Positions 51,953-63,915 of a DNA stretch of 64,000 bases are shown here, piece after piece (the stretch's first letter is position 1; each line of letters starts with the position of its first letter). Both the position numbers and the translations under genes were made by a program. The notes below the pieces were generated by a model that ran no database searches, was not told where the DNA came from, and saw nothing but the letters and a program-made list of their open reading frames with translations. The DNA comes from Mauremys mutica (Eukaryota > Chordata > Testudines > Geoemydidae). Location: contig NC_059072.1 of NCBI RefSeq assembly GCF_020497125.1, positions 279,044,045 to 279,108,044 on the forward strand. The letters run 5' to 3'.

Positions 51953-52951
51953 TGACCTCCTTCATAACACAGGCCATAGATCTTCCACAAGTTTACTCCT
52001 GCTTCAGTTCTAATAGCTGTTCTTGAAGAAGAGCATCTCTTTTTGAAGACATCCAATTTGATTTAAAAGCTTCCATTGATTGAGGATCCACCACAACTCT
52101 ATGGTAAAATTGTGTCTGTTAAATCTGAATTTGTGTAGCTTCCTACTTTCAGCCATCAGTTTAACATGTTCTTTTCCCTGTTAATATCCTATGACATGCA
52201 AAGGAACATTTATTTACATTTTGAAGCTATTGGATTACTTCTCCTTAGTTTTTCCTTACGAGTGAAAAAAATACACAATCCAATTTTTATGCACTACCTT
52301 ACATAGAAGAACAGTGGTGTTTTAAAACTCCCATCTTATCTCAAGGTGATTATATATTCCTTGCTAGTGCGGAACTCTCACACTGACTGAAGGAACAGAC
52401 AGGTTTAATATAAGCTTTATTAGATTGAATGTATGTCAGATTGCTATTGAAGTGAACCTAAATCACATACTGTCAAAGTTATATTTTTACTGTCCACTTT
52501 TGCACACACCATGTATATTTATGGATGATCAAAAAGCAATACCTGATTATAGATGAAGTATAGTAAAAAAAAAAAAAGTACTTTTCACTCAATAGAGAAG
52601 TTGGAACCATTATCATTAATTTAACCTTGAAAACATTCTGAAAAGCTAGGCTTGCCTGCGTTTGATCCCATCTGCAATCACTTATAGTTATTCTCCCGCA
52701 TTATGAACCATAAAGAGCCTTTATTCGCATTCTGTAATAAAAGCAGGCTACCTTGGTAAAATTGGAAATTACAGGCTGATTATGATTTGATGGAGTCAGC
52801 TGCTGAATCATAATATACTTTAAGTACAATATGGCTAAAGGTAACTTTTATAATTGCAGCTCATTTCATGAGCAACAACATGTTCTTCCTAGATTCTGTT
52901 GTCTAATAATTTAACCTCTTCCTGATACACAGTTGCAATTGTATTACTCTC
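51953..52951. other. Non-coding stretch, nothing recognised
   Basis: An A-run near 52566-52578; no other signal. Confidence 0.45.
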
Positions 52952-53490
52952 TGATGCACCCCAGAACAGCTATCCCAAAACAGAAGAAAATTGGAGCAAG
53001 TGGTCAATCAAAGGGCTCCATTCATCACGTTGGCACCTCCTGCTGGCTGTCTTGGGGATTAGCGCTGCAAGTCAGTACACTCTCTCCCAATGGTGCCTCA
53101 CCTACTGTCACATCTTCTCCCAGACCCATGTCACTCCAAGGACTGTGTCATTATCTTCCGGGGACTCTGCAGTCAACTGTACAGCCACTTCCACAGTGGT
53201 GAAAACAACTGTCCAGTTTCCCAGTGGTGAGTGGGAGGAACCCAGGCCCACTCATTACTTCAGGTCCCAGCCTAGGGACCCTGTAGATGACAGCCATGTT
53301 TTCTGTCCCCTCCAACTCTTCAGTCTCTCCTTGAACTCTAGGGGGTAACCAACCCCACTGTGTCCTGCATCTCTTTTTGTATGGGCCTGCTGGGCCCTGA
53401 TTGGCTGTTCCTCTCAGCCCCACTCCTATTACCTACTTCCTGTGCCCTATTAACCCCTTGCATGCTAGTGTGGTGTGGATGCCCATCACA
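52952..53490 (+). mobile_element. LTR-like element distantly related to family A
   Basis: GGAGGAACCCAGGCCCACTC, CAGGTCCCAGCCTAGGGACC and CTGTAGATGACAGCC follow the same order as GGGAACCCAGGCCCACC, GGTTCCAGCCCAGGGCCC and CTGTGGATCACAGC in the LTR at 2392-3157. The right end GGATGCCCATCACA is a plausible LTR tip, and a TGATGCACCCC-type start lies at about 52952. No target duplication was found, so both limits are estimates. Confidence 0.5.
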
Positions 53491-54104
53491 ATGTAATAAC
53501 CATGAAACAGTTAAGTCAGCATCAGCCTGAACAAGATGTAACGGTCCAAGTGGTAGGTATGTAGCAGCAGACTCAGTAACTGCATACACCCAATGCTAAG
53601 TACACACACACACACACACGTGTGTGTGTACACAGGGACTGAAACACTCAGTTCAGGGAGCAGGATCCAGGAACCAAACAGGAACAGGAAGGCAATACAC
53701 ACATAGCAGTTAAAGTTGCAAAAAGTTATTGTTGGAGAAGCAGAATATTGTTTAGTACAGGTATTTGGAGAAGCTTTTATTTGGTATGGCTCCAAACTAT
53801 GCTGTGGATTCAAATAAAGTTACTAGACACCTCTAAACCAGAACATTTGAATGAAATTGAAAAGCACTGTAACTAATCAAATCCTATAAGATAGGAAGCA
53901 CTACTCTTTTTTTGTACATAACTGATCTTAATAAGAAATCTGGATTAAACTCTCAACACAGAAAGAGGGTGGTTGAATGACTAGAGCCAGGGCAGAGAGG
54001 TGGGGGGTCAAGCTTACCAACATGTATTCCGAGCTTTACTATTTTGATGTTAAACCCAATTCAGTTCCCTATTGAAGTCAATTTAAAGACTGTACAGCCC
54101 TGGT
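53491..54104. other. Non-coding, with a CA/GT palindromic tract
   Basis: At about 53602-53630 a (CA)n run turns at ACGT into a (TG)n run, giving a self-complementary simple repeat. Nothing else is seen. Confidence 0.6.
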
Positions 54105-54200
54105 ATGCAGCCTTGAATCATCTCTGGGCCTCAATTTGCTTGTCTGCAATATGGGAATACACTTAGGCTTAGTGCTTTGCAAAGTGGTTTGAATGTTTGG
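54105..54200 (+). repeat. MIR-like fragment
   Basis: The order CAGCCTTGAATCATCTCTGG, GCCTCAATTTGCTTGTCTGC, AATATGGGAATACACTTAGG, TGCTTTGCAAAGTGGTTTGA matches a CORE-SINE body. Confidence 0.5.
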
Positions 54201-54929
54201 ATGGAAGGTATAATTGTAAAGACAATTTGTTTCAATCAACTACCACTGGTATAGATTATTCTGCTCTGTAGATCAAAATTAGTTTCCATCTTATTGATAT
54301 TAATTACACTATCATCTGAAATCCTCAGTAAGAATTAGGCCCAACTGGGCTAGAAGCCAGGCAAATAGGCCTTTTATAGCAGGAAAAATATCTACCCAAA
54401 ATCTATTTTGAAAGATGACAGAGTGAATGGAACAAAGGCAGGTGGAAAAAGGAAGGCAAGAACATAGTTTAGTTATTGTACATTCAATTGCTCCTCCAAA
54501 ACTTTCAAAAAAAGAGATATTTCATTTTATTTTGCCTCTGCCATGGCCATCAGTGGTTGACTGATTTCTGGTAGGCACCACTGAAGCGGGTGTTTCAGAA
54601 TTTGACGGCGTGGAAGAATCTGACCCATGTGGTCCTTTAAATATGACAACAAGTGTAGCATTGTTAACAGGGGAAAAAAACACAGAGTAATGGGGAATGG
54701 TGACTGATATTGTTGGCTTAGTGGAAGGGCAGATGGTAACACAAGGGAGAAGAGATAAGTAGAAAGGTGAAGAGTGACAAAGGTGAGGACAAGCATTTTG
54801 AATGTGATGTAATGGGGAAGGTTGCTTCCGTGGAGAAATGCAAATATGTGTGCTCATGAGTTAGGGGACATAAACCAGTGATCTTTGCAGCAGTGTTTTG
54901 AGGGACAGATGGTGTACATGCATATGGCC
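54201..54929. other. Non-coding stretch, nothing recognised
   Basis: A 111-residue minus frame at 54522-54857 shows no domain I know. Confidence 0.45.
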
Positions 54930-55560
54930 AGGAAAAAGATGCCAGTTAAGATGAAGATAAGTTTCTGAACTAGTTTTTAACAGTGTGGATTTTGAAAGGG
55001 TTATACAATGAACAAGCAATAGAAATTGGATAGCCTGATTGTGTGGAATGAAGGTGACCCCCAGGATTCAGTCTTGAATGGCAAGGAGGATGGAGAGAGA
55101 ATGGACTCAGGAAAGTGAGTTCATTTTTGGCCAAGGTTACATTGATGAGACACCCCGTGGAAGCAGCTAGACAGGCTGCAATACAAATTCAAAAAGACAA
55201 AGATGATGCCAGAGTAGAAAGGCAGATTTGTGAACCATTGGCATGAAAACAGTAGTTAAAACCATGAGTGGATAAGATCACCCTCCCACCTACTCACCCC
55301 CAAAAATGGGGTGTACAGCAGGAAGATGACTCAAGCATGGAAGTAGATATTATGGGTGAGCCAAAGTTACAAGTTGGTGGGATAGACATTGCAGAGTGCG
55401 GAGAAGGAAGAAAGGTGCCTATGGTGATATCGATAGAGTATGGAGGAAATCAGTGACAGACTCCATTCAGAACACAGCAAGAAGAAAGGTCAGGATCGAT
55501 GTGGCAGGGGAGTCACGAGCATTGATGGAGATCACAGAAAGGGTAGTTGTTTATTTTTCT
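54930..55560 (+). repeat. Possible ancient LINE-derived repeat
   Basis: The order TGGAATGAAGGTGACCCCCA, CAGTCTTGAATGGCAAGGAG, AGTGAGTTCATTTTTGGCCA, GAACCATTGGCATGAAAACA, GTAGTTAAAACCATGAGTGG recalls an old amniote repeat with long purine-rich, mostly non-coding sequence. I cannot assign it to a family with confidence. Confidence 0.3.
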
Positions 55561-56406
55561 GCAGCTCTTTCAAGTGCTCCTTCATTCCACAGATTTAATG
55601 TGATTTTATTTGTAAAATACTAGACGTATTTCATGATCTATAGCATCAGCATAAAAAAAACTCTTCATCTTATATTTTTAATAGCTTCACTGATCTGGAT
55701 GTATTTGCTGAGGTTTATTGATTTCTCTAATTCTTTTCTAGTAAAGGCTTTTATGGAAAAATGCCAACTAAGTTATACCCCTTGGTAGGTCTAATTTCCC
55801 TTATCCATACTTAATTTCTAGTGTACTCATGCTAAAGAAAGAACTTGTTTCATAAATTAGAACTTGTGTTCAAAGTAAACTTTTTTCCTCACCCATCTCA
55901 GAGGAATACAAGACTTTGCCTCTTTTCCATACTTCCCAGCCACTGAACTTACAAAACTTTTCAAGTGAGCTGTGACCAAGGAAATTCATTCCATTAGTGT
56001 TGTCTCATACATAAAGTATTAGAATACTGAGTAAAGACAAGCTTCAGGCATTTTTTGCATCCATGTAATGGTAACCTGTTCACAGTTCTATGCTAAAGAC
56101 CTCCTCATATTGCTCTGTGGCCAATTCTAGGAAGGAGAGATTTAAAGCCATGAATCAGATAGAAAATAGCAATAATTTCAGTTGGACAGCTAAGTTTGAC
56201 ATGGTGTTAAAGTTAATTCAGCCCATCCTACCGTGGCTCTTATATCATGACTATCAGCAATGCATTCCTGGGTGCAATATTTTCCACTATAAAACGTTCA
56301 TTCAGTGCTTGTTCTCCAAGTTTCATATGCCTATTTTTCAAGTTCCCACTTCAATGCTCTAGTTCCATAGGAAAATTAAAATGCTGTGTAGAGCTTTAAG
56401 AAAGTA

Positions 56407-56446
<40 letters not shown>

Positions 56447-57289
56447 AAAATTTCAGGCTATTTCATATCCTTTTAGGATTTTTTCTACCTAGTTAGTGCT
56501 GAGTCACTGCTTTTCAAGTCAAAACATGCAAAGATGTGAAGAGGCCTTCACCCAAAATTGTATGCGCACAGTTTTAAGGAGAAGTGTTCCACACATGGGT
56601 TTGCCTTAATCGAATTTCTATCAAAATGTGTTGAGCAAGCTACATGAAGAATCCCACCCCCAAACCCTGCATGCATCATAGCAGCCTTATTGCCTGAAAC
56701 TACAAAGGAGCTTATCTATTCACCTCTCATCTTCCTGGTTCTTCTTCAGAGGGGCACAAGCAGCATGGCCTCTACTGGAAGCTCTTGCTGTAGTAGTGAA
56801 ATCATGCTGGTCATCATTTCTACCTCCAGAGCAAAAACAATGATTATGTTCATATATGTGTATTTTTAAATTCACTGTGCCTATGCCAGTAATAACTGAC
56901 TACAACTAATTGCTGGCACACATAACAGCCTTTAGAAAGGCCAATCAATTATGCTGTTAGGGTCCATCACAAAAGGACTTCAGCACCTAACTGCTGCATT
57001 AGGCACCTGAATTCTAGAATCAGGCCCCACTTGAATTAAAAAAAACCTCTATTCAGCTGCCTTCATATGCTCAGTGCCTAAGTTTTTCCAGTAAAAATGT
57101 ATTTTTCTGCCTCTGGTCATGCCCACTGCACCAGGTGTCTGGATGCCTACACCCTAGAGTGATGTACAAACCAAGAGAAAGTAAGCATTTCTTTGCCTAT
57201 GTCACCTGAGGGACCCAACCCACTAAGCAAGCTCAGCCCTCAGTTACTGGATTGGGCATCTATAGAGAAGCTCAGACAAAACAGGATAA
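55561..57289. other. Non-coding stretch with a (CA)n microsatellite
   Basis: A (CA)n run of about 16 units lies at 56410-56442. Small fragments of the ancient reptile repeat appear around 56985-57080 (ACTTCAGCACCTAACTG...GGCACCTGAATTCTAG). No coding signal. Confidence 0.5.
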
Positions 57290-57500
57290 TAGCTCCTTCC
57301 TAACTTTTAGACGATTGGTTAGCGTACTCATTTGCGAAGTGGGAGACCTGCAGATCAAGTACCCTCTCCACCTGAGGAGGGACAGGAATCTGAAGTCGGA
57401 TCTGCCACTTCTCTGGTGCGTGCTTTCACCACTGGGCTACAGGATATTCTGATGTGGGGCACATCTCAGTCTCTCCTGTTGAAGCTGTTCCACTGTAGGT
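57290..57500. repeat. Repeat with two tRNA-like segments in inverted orientation
   Basis: The plus strand at 57308-57374 reads GATTGGTTAGCGTACTCATT ... GTGGGAGACCTGCAGATCAA, a tRNA-like head with A-box-like TGGTTAGCGTACTC and a weak B-box-like AGATCAAGTAC. The reverse complement of 57376-57447 reads TAGCCCAGTGGTGAAAGCAC ... GTGGCAGATCCGACTTCAGA, another copy of the same pattern. The two face each other around CTCTCCACCTGAGGAGGGAC. The outer sequence (GGATATTCTGATGTGGGGC, TCTCTCCTGTTGAAGC) is a recurring turtle repeat phrase in my recollection. The sequence is too decayed to be a working tRNA. Confidence 0.5.
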
Positions 57501-58690
57501 AAATACCTTTTTTATTTTTAATAGGGATTGATAAAAATCCTTACTAAGTTAATAAGTAACCTGCATAATGAAGGGTTTCATTCCTTTGTTTAACATTTTG
57601 TGTTTTCTAAATTGCATGGTCTTAACAATTTTATGCTCTTTATACCTCAACTTATGTTGTAATAGGTACAAATTTGGTACCATTTATCTTTATATATAAG
57701 CTTAGCCTATGTGTTATGTATGTTGTCGGTATCTTGCCACTATTTATTTTTACATTGCTGCAACAAAAAGTAATTTTGCACTCAAAATTCTCTCTTACAC
57801 ATACACACACACAGAGCCACAATTATTATGGTTGGGACATAACCACCATAATACCATTGTATTGATTTATTTTGCAAAGCTCAAAAAGAACACTTTTCTA
57901 AATATGTACATATATTTCTGACTTTGCAATTGAATTTTTTACTAACCATTTATTTTATTTTATTTTTTCATAGAAAAAATAAGGACAATTAAGGAAAAAA
58001 CTTCAATATTAGTACAAAAATATTAATAAAATCGTAACTTTTTAAGTCATACATTTGTTTGGGACTTTACTAAATTATAAAATATAGTTACAAGTATATT
58101 ATAGCCAAAATGTTTTAAAATATAACAATATACGTTGTATCTGACTATGCTGCAAAATGCTAAAGCTAACCAAACAAATTTCTGCAGTGCTGGGGGAAGG
58201 GGGGAGGGGAGGGAAGGGGGAGGAGGAAGGGCAGGGAGAGTGGAGAAGAGCAAGTTTTCTCACAAAAGATTGAATGCAAAGACAGGTGCTCACAAGTACT
58301 ATATTTATTGTGAAAAACTAGTAACGCACATGTTAAGGAGTAAAAAAAATAAAATAAACTCTTTACGCAAAAACTGAAAAAGCATCTAAACCAGGTACAT
58401 TTGTGCTAAAAAAATTAAGGTAAAAAAATCAGAACAAAAAGCTAAAATTTATTTTAACAAATAAAAATAAATAATTAAAGAATAAATAACTAAGTCATGC
58501 TTCTGTCATGTGCTGTAACAAAGTGTGGCATAGATAGCTTGGTCCATATTATATTGTAAACAAATTACTTTAAGCTTTTATACACAAACAAAGTTACTCT
58601 GTTTAAAGCTGCATCCCACAGATCAAAGACAATGGAATATATCAGTGTACAATTAAAAATAAAAGAGGCATTGGGAAAAATATATCTACA
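57501..58690. other. AT-rich non-coding stretch with a G-rich tract
   Basis: 58190-58240 is a nearly pure purine tract with at least six G-runs of three or more. The rest is strongly AT-rich with no coding signal. Confidence 0.55.
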
Positions 58691-58691
58691 T

Positions 58692-59200
58692 AGAATCATA
58701 GAAGATTAGGGTTGGAAGAGACCTCAGGAGATCATCTAGTCCAACCCCCTGCTCAAAGCAGGACGAACAACAACTAAATCATCCCAGCCAGGGCTTTGTC
58801 AAGCCAGGCCTTAAAAAATCTAAGGATGGAGATTCCACCACCTCCCTAGGTAACCCATTCCAGTGCTTCACCACATTCCTAGTAAAATAGTTTTTCCTAA
58901 TACCCAAACTAGACCTCCCCCACTGCAACTTGAGACCATTGCTCCTTGTTCTGTCATCTGCCACCACTGAGAACAGTCAAGCTCCAACGTCTTTGGAACC
59001 CCCCCTTCAGGTAGCTGAAGGCTGCTATAAAATCCCCCCCTTACTCTTCTCTTCTGTGGCCTCACCAGTGCCGAATAGTGGGGAATAATCACTTCCCAAT
59101 CTGTTGGCAATGCTCCTACTAATGCAGCCCAATATGCCATTAGCCTTCTTGGCAACAAGGGCACACTGCTGACTCAAACTGGTCAACTACATTTCAGCCT
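58692..59200 (-). mobile_element. CR1 3' fragment, minus strand
   Basis: Read on the minus strand, the end is GGTCTCTTCCAACCCTAATC...TTCTATGATTCTAT, the CR1 tail. Upstream one reads [20 protein letters not shown] and [20 protein letters not shown], the end of the CR1 protein, then a region with frame breaks. The stretch between L-x-x-L-V-R-P and G-G-F-Y-S-S-L-Q-L is shortened compared with the 48.7-kb copy, an internal deletion of about 150 bp. The copy is 5'-truncated and dead. Confidence 0.85.
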
Positions 59201-60681
59201 CTCCTTGTATGGACAACTGAGTGTGCAATCACTTATAAAGACATAATAAAAACCACTAGGCAGGCCAGGTCTAAGCAATTGGAGTATATGCATATACCTG
59301 TTTTAAATCTCCCTTTCATTTGATATGGCTACATTTGGTTATTATGTAAACCTAACTCTTACACAACCAAGTTTATCAGTGTATCATTGTTGTATAACTT
59401 TTTTTGTTAAAATATAACAATATAAACAAAATCCAATAGCTGCACAAGACATCACTGATAAACTTTAACCAAACAATATCAATATATATAGTATATAAAT
59501 AACTTACACACAATAAGTAAAACAAGAAATTGCACTGCATATAGGATTTCTGTTTCTTACCAAACTGGTTACGTAGTTAACAAAAAGGGAAAGTTGCTGG
59601 ATTTTATTACTGATAAGCAATTAGCTAAATGGTATTGTCCTCAGAGTATAACAGAGGCTGTTGTAAATTGGAAATGCATTAAATCACATAAGCAGATTCT
59701 ATTTAGCACAATTAGTAATGTGGGTCAGTGACACCACATTCTCATTGAGGCACATGTTATATGAAACAGTTTTTCTCAGTGTAAAATTCCACATATATTG
59801 AATCCTAACCCTGCAATATTCAATTAATTAGCTACTGTCCATTCAGTAAGTTGTCTGGAAGAATAATCTTCAAGGAATGCCTAGATCTACCTCAGCTACT
59901 AGTGTACCCCTCAGCAACTCAGACCTGGCAAGCACTGCACACAGCTTGTTGCTCCATTAATGGATATGAATACTTGGGTAAGTAATGTTTTTCACATTGC
60001 AACTCCAGTGTGTGGCCACAGTGGCTTAACCCAGTACAATGAGACACTCCTGTCTTCTGTCCTGTATAGCTGAACAAGTGGCAAGAACCAGCAGTAAGGA
60101 TAGCTTAAAATATAAATCGTATGGTGTATGATAAAAATGTATGGAAACCTCACTTGTAATGTCTACATCAAATTTTTGTTTTACTCCTCATGTATGTATC
60201 ATTTCGGGACACTATAAAAATATCTGTTTTACTTTGAGTAATAATTTTAATTGCATCAGCTATGTATTGCCACAATTCAGCTTACTAAAACAGTATATAT
60301 TTCTTAAGAGCTATTACCTTTGTTTCATATATTAATTTGGCAAAGGTGTCTCCCTAATATAGTTATCAAAGTGACAAGGAGGGGACTGTTAGTCAATACA
60401 TATATATTAGGCATACACCACGTTAATGGGTATTACGCACACAGTATTAATATACATTATATCGATATATAAAAAATGTTGGGAAGTTGTTAACTGAATA
60501 TATTGTGCCCTTACCACAGTTTGTTCACTCATGCTCAGTACCTCAAAACACTTCACAAAGCTGGAATCAGCTTCTGCACTAGCTAATAGAGAATTTGTCA
60601 AACGCAAAACATATTTGTTCTATGTCCTGGTACAGAAGCCTTCAGAGGCAGGCCTACTGACGGGTGGTGAGGGGGGTAAAG
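59201..60681. other. AT-rich non-coding stretch
   Basis: No supported features. Tracts of TATA and ATATAT occur near 59480-59500 and 60400-60480. Confidence 0.5.
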
Positions 60682-60902
60682 GGGGCAATTGCCAGGGGGC
60701 CCAGTGATTTAAAAGGGCCTGGAAGCCCCACAGGGGTCCTAGGTGCACACGGGGTAGCGACCACTCTGGGCCAAGCACTCTGGGGGGCCCCACTGGCTGG
60801 CACGATTGTCCAGCCCAGCACAGTCAGTCCCAGAAGTGACAGGTTCCTCACTTCTGCCCTGGGCCCTGCACCCCGCTAAGGATGGCCCTGGGGCCCGGAA
60901 TT
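60682..60902. repeat. GC-rich repeat with weak inverted ends
   Basis: Left GGGGGCAATTGCCAGGGGGC and right GGGGCCCGGAATTGC are partly complementary, in an AT-rich setting. This may be a miniature DNA transposon, but I found no target duplication. Frames of 65-71 residues on both strands are compositional. Confidence 0.35.
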
Positions 60903-61012
60903 GCTGTCACTGGACCTGTTCATAGGCAACTGGTTTAGAATGTAGTATTAAAAAAATACAAAATAAAACAAGGTCAGAAACTGTTATAAACTGGTGAGTT
61001 GGACTTGAGAGA

Positions 61013-61312
61013 TTGTCAAAGCTTATTCCCCACTCTGGCACTTTGAGTGCAGAAGGTGGGAGCCCGCAAGGATTCTAAACATTAATACTGGCCACTCCAG
61101 GCTGGTATTAAACTCCCAAGGTTACAGCTTTTCTCTGACCTTGGATTGGTAGATGCTACCACCACCCAAGTGCAAAACCCTGTTCAGAACCCAGGAAGGA
61201 GCATTTGGGAATTCTTTCCTGTGGGGTACCCTCAAGCCCTTACACCCCAGCTCCAGTGACGAGCTGAGAAAGAAAAAAAAAAGAAAGAAAATCTGTTGCC
61301 AACCGTCTGATT
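61013..61312 (+). mobile_element. Truncated LTR-like fragment
   Basis: It starts TGTCAAAGCTTATTCCCCAC followed by TCTGGCACTTTGAGTGCAGA. I recognise this opening as a turtle LTR type. The copy ends in an A-rich run (61270-61290), where a hAT element begins. The right LTR end is missing. Confidence 0.4.
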
Positions 61313-61949
61313 CAGGGGTTGGCAACCTTTGAGAAGTGGCGTGCCAAGTCTACAGTAATTTAAGGTTTTGCGTGCAAGTAATAAATTTTACATTTATAGG
61401 GGCCCCCCAATAAAACCCCAGACTGGCAGCGGGCTGAGCCGTGCTGCCGCTCTGGGGTTCTGTCTGCTAGCCCCTGCCAGCCGGGGGTCCCAAAGGTGGC
61501 ACGCAAGCTGATTTTTACTGGCATGCTGCTGCCAGCCGGGGTCCCATCCACTGGCCCCGCTCAGGCCACTGCCTGCCTGGGTGAATGGAATCCTAGGCCG
61601 GGAGCAGGCTGAGCAGGGCCGACGGCCAGGACCCCGGCTGGCAGGAGCTGGCAGCGTAACTCCAGACTGTCAGTTGGCTGAGACGCTCAGCCCGCCAGTG
61701 GTCTGAGGTGTCATCCTCCAGTCCGTTCAGCAAGCTGCCGGTATAGGGTTCTGTCCACTGGCCTCTGCCAACCGGGGTCCCATCCACTGGCCTCACTCAG
61801 CCCACTGCCGGCCTGGGGTTCCATCCATCCAGGCCGGCAGCAGGCTTAACGGGGCTCAGACCCTGGCTGGCAAGGGGCCGGCAGCTGGAACCCCAGGCCG
61901 GCGGCGAGCTGAGTGGTTCAGCCCGCCGTTGGTCTGGGGTTCTGTCCGC
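61313..61949 (+). mobile_element. hAT-related element with GC-rich internal repeats
   Basis: The start CAGGGGTTGGCAACCTTTGA, GAAGTGGCGTGCCAAGTC and TAATTTAAGGTTTTGCGTGC is the minus-oriented end of the AT-rich hAT type. After about 61400 the sequence turns GC-rich and repeats itself: GGGGTCCCATCCACTGGCC occurs at 61538-61556 and 61774-61792, 236 bp apart, with related blocks between. The far end is not recognisable because CR1 sequence follows. Several minus frames (63-77 residues) are products of this composition. Confidence 0.5.
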
Positions 61950-63915
61950 TGGGTCACGAGCCAGGACCCAGGAAAGAATTCTCTGTAGTAACTCAGATCC
62001 CATCCCATCTAACATCCCATCACAGACCACTGGGCATACTTACCTGCTGATAATCAAAGATCAATTGCCAAATTAATTGCAAAAATTAGACTATCCCATC
62101 ATACCATCCCCTCCATAAACTTATCAAGCTTTGTGTTAAAGCCAGATGTGTCTTTTGCCCCCACTACTCCCCTTGGAAGGCTGTTCCAGAACTTCACTCC
62201 TCTAATGATTAGAAACCTTCATCTAATTTCAAGTCTAAACTTCCTAGTATCCAGTTTATATCCATTTGTTCTTGTGTCCACATTGGTACTAAGCTTAAAT
62301 AATTCCTCTCCCTCCCTAATATTAATCCCTCTGATATATTTATAAAGAGCAATCATATCTCCCCTCAACCTTCTTTTGGTTAGGCTAAACAAGACAAGCT
62401 CTTTGAGTCTCCTTTCATAAGACAAGTTTTCCATTCATTGGATCATCCTAGTAGCCCATCTCTGAACCTGTTCCAGTTTGAACTCATCCTTCTTAAACAT
62501 GGGAGACCAGAACTGCACACAGTATTCCAGATGAGGTCTCACCAGTGCCTTGTATAAAACGGTACTAAAACATCCTTATCTCACCTGATGCATCCTAAAA
62601 CTGCATTAGCTTTTTTAACGGCCATATCACATTGGCGGCTCATAGTCATTCTGTGATCAACCAATACTCCGAGGTCCTTCTCCTCCTCTGTTACTTCCAA
62701 CTGTTGTGTCCCCAATTTATAACTAAAATTCTTGTTATTACTCCCTAAATGCATGACCTTGCACTTTTCACTATTAATTTTCATCCTATTACTATTACTC
62801 CAGTTTACAATGTCATCTAGATCTTCCTGTAGGATATCCCGGTCCTTCTCTGTGTTAGCAATAACTCCCAGCTTTGTGTCATCTGCAAACTTTATTAGAA
62901 CATTCCCACTTTTTGTGCCAAGGTCAGTAATAAAAAGGTTAAATAAGATTGGCCCCAAAACTGATCCCTGAGGAACTCCACTACTAACCTCCTTCCAGCC
63001 TGACAGTTCACCTTTCAGTACGACCTGTTGTAGTCTCCCCTTTAACCAGTTCCTTATCCACCTTTCAATTTTCCTATTGATCCCTATCTTTTCCAATTTA
63101 ACTAATAATTCCCCATGTGGAACCGTGTCAAATGCCTTACTGAAATCGAGGTAAATTAGATCCACTACGTTTCCTTTGTCTAAAAAATCTGTTACCTTCT
63201 CAAAGAAGGAGATCAGGTTGGTTTGGCACGATCTACCTTTTGTAAAACCATGTTGTATCTTGTCCCAATTACGATTGACCTCAATGTCCTTAACTACTTT
63301 CTCCTTCAAAATTTTTTCCAGGACCTTACATAATACAGATGTCAAACTAACAGGCCTATAGTTACTTGGATCATATTTTTCCCTTTCTTAAAAATAGGAA
63401 TTATGTTAGCAATTCTCCAGTCATACGGTACAATCCCTGAGTTTACTGATTCATCAAAAATTCTTGCTAATGGGCTTGCAATTTCATGTGCCAGTTCCTT
63501 TAATATTCTTGGATATAGATTATCTGGGCCCTCCAATTTTGTCCCATTAAGCTGTTCGAGTTTGGCTTCTACCTCGGATGTGGTAATATCTACCTCCATA
63601 TCCTCATTTCCATTTGTCATCCTACCATTATCCCTAAGCTCCTCATTAACGACTGAGGCAAAGTATTTATTTAGATATTGGGCCATGCCTAGATTATCCT
63701 TAACCTCCATTCCATCCTCAGTGTTTAGCGGTCCCACTTCTTCTTTCTTTGTTTTCTTCTTATTTATATGGCTATAGAACCTTTTATTATTGGTTTTAAT
63801 TCCCTTTGCAAGGTCCAACTCTGCATGGCTTTTAGCCTTTCTCATTTCATCCCTACATGTTCTGAACTCAATAAGGTAGCTTTTCTTGCTACTCCCGCCC
63901 ATCTTCCACTCCTTG
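61950..63915 (-). pseudogene. CR1 LINE copy, minus strand
   Basis: On the minus strand the coding part starts at the upper end: KSYLIEFRTCRDEMRKAKSH, an INKKKTKKEEVGPLNTEDG segment, a GPDNLYPRILKELAHEIASP block and VPYDWRIANIIPIFKKGK (63342-63944). The frame breaks near 63385. It continues as [91 protein letters not shown] (catalytic Asp-Asp) and KDLGVLVDHRMTMSRQCDMA (62581-63345). A second break follows, then LFSLTKRRLRGDMIALYKYI (62219-62434). The 3' untranslated part runs to about 61955 (TGATCTTTGATTATCAGCAG, GGGATCTGAGTTACTACAGA in minus sense). It is of a different subfamily from the 48.7-kb copy and is 5'-truncated. Two frameshifts make it inactive. Confidence 0.85.

Noticed and set aside
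57308..57447. A pair of functional tRNA genes
   Set aside because: The B boxes are degenerate, the stems do not pair well, and the two units face each other inside an interspersed repeat.
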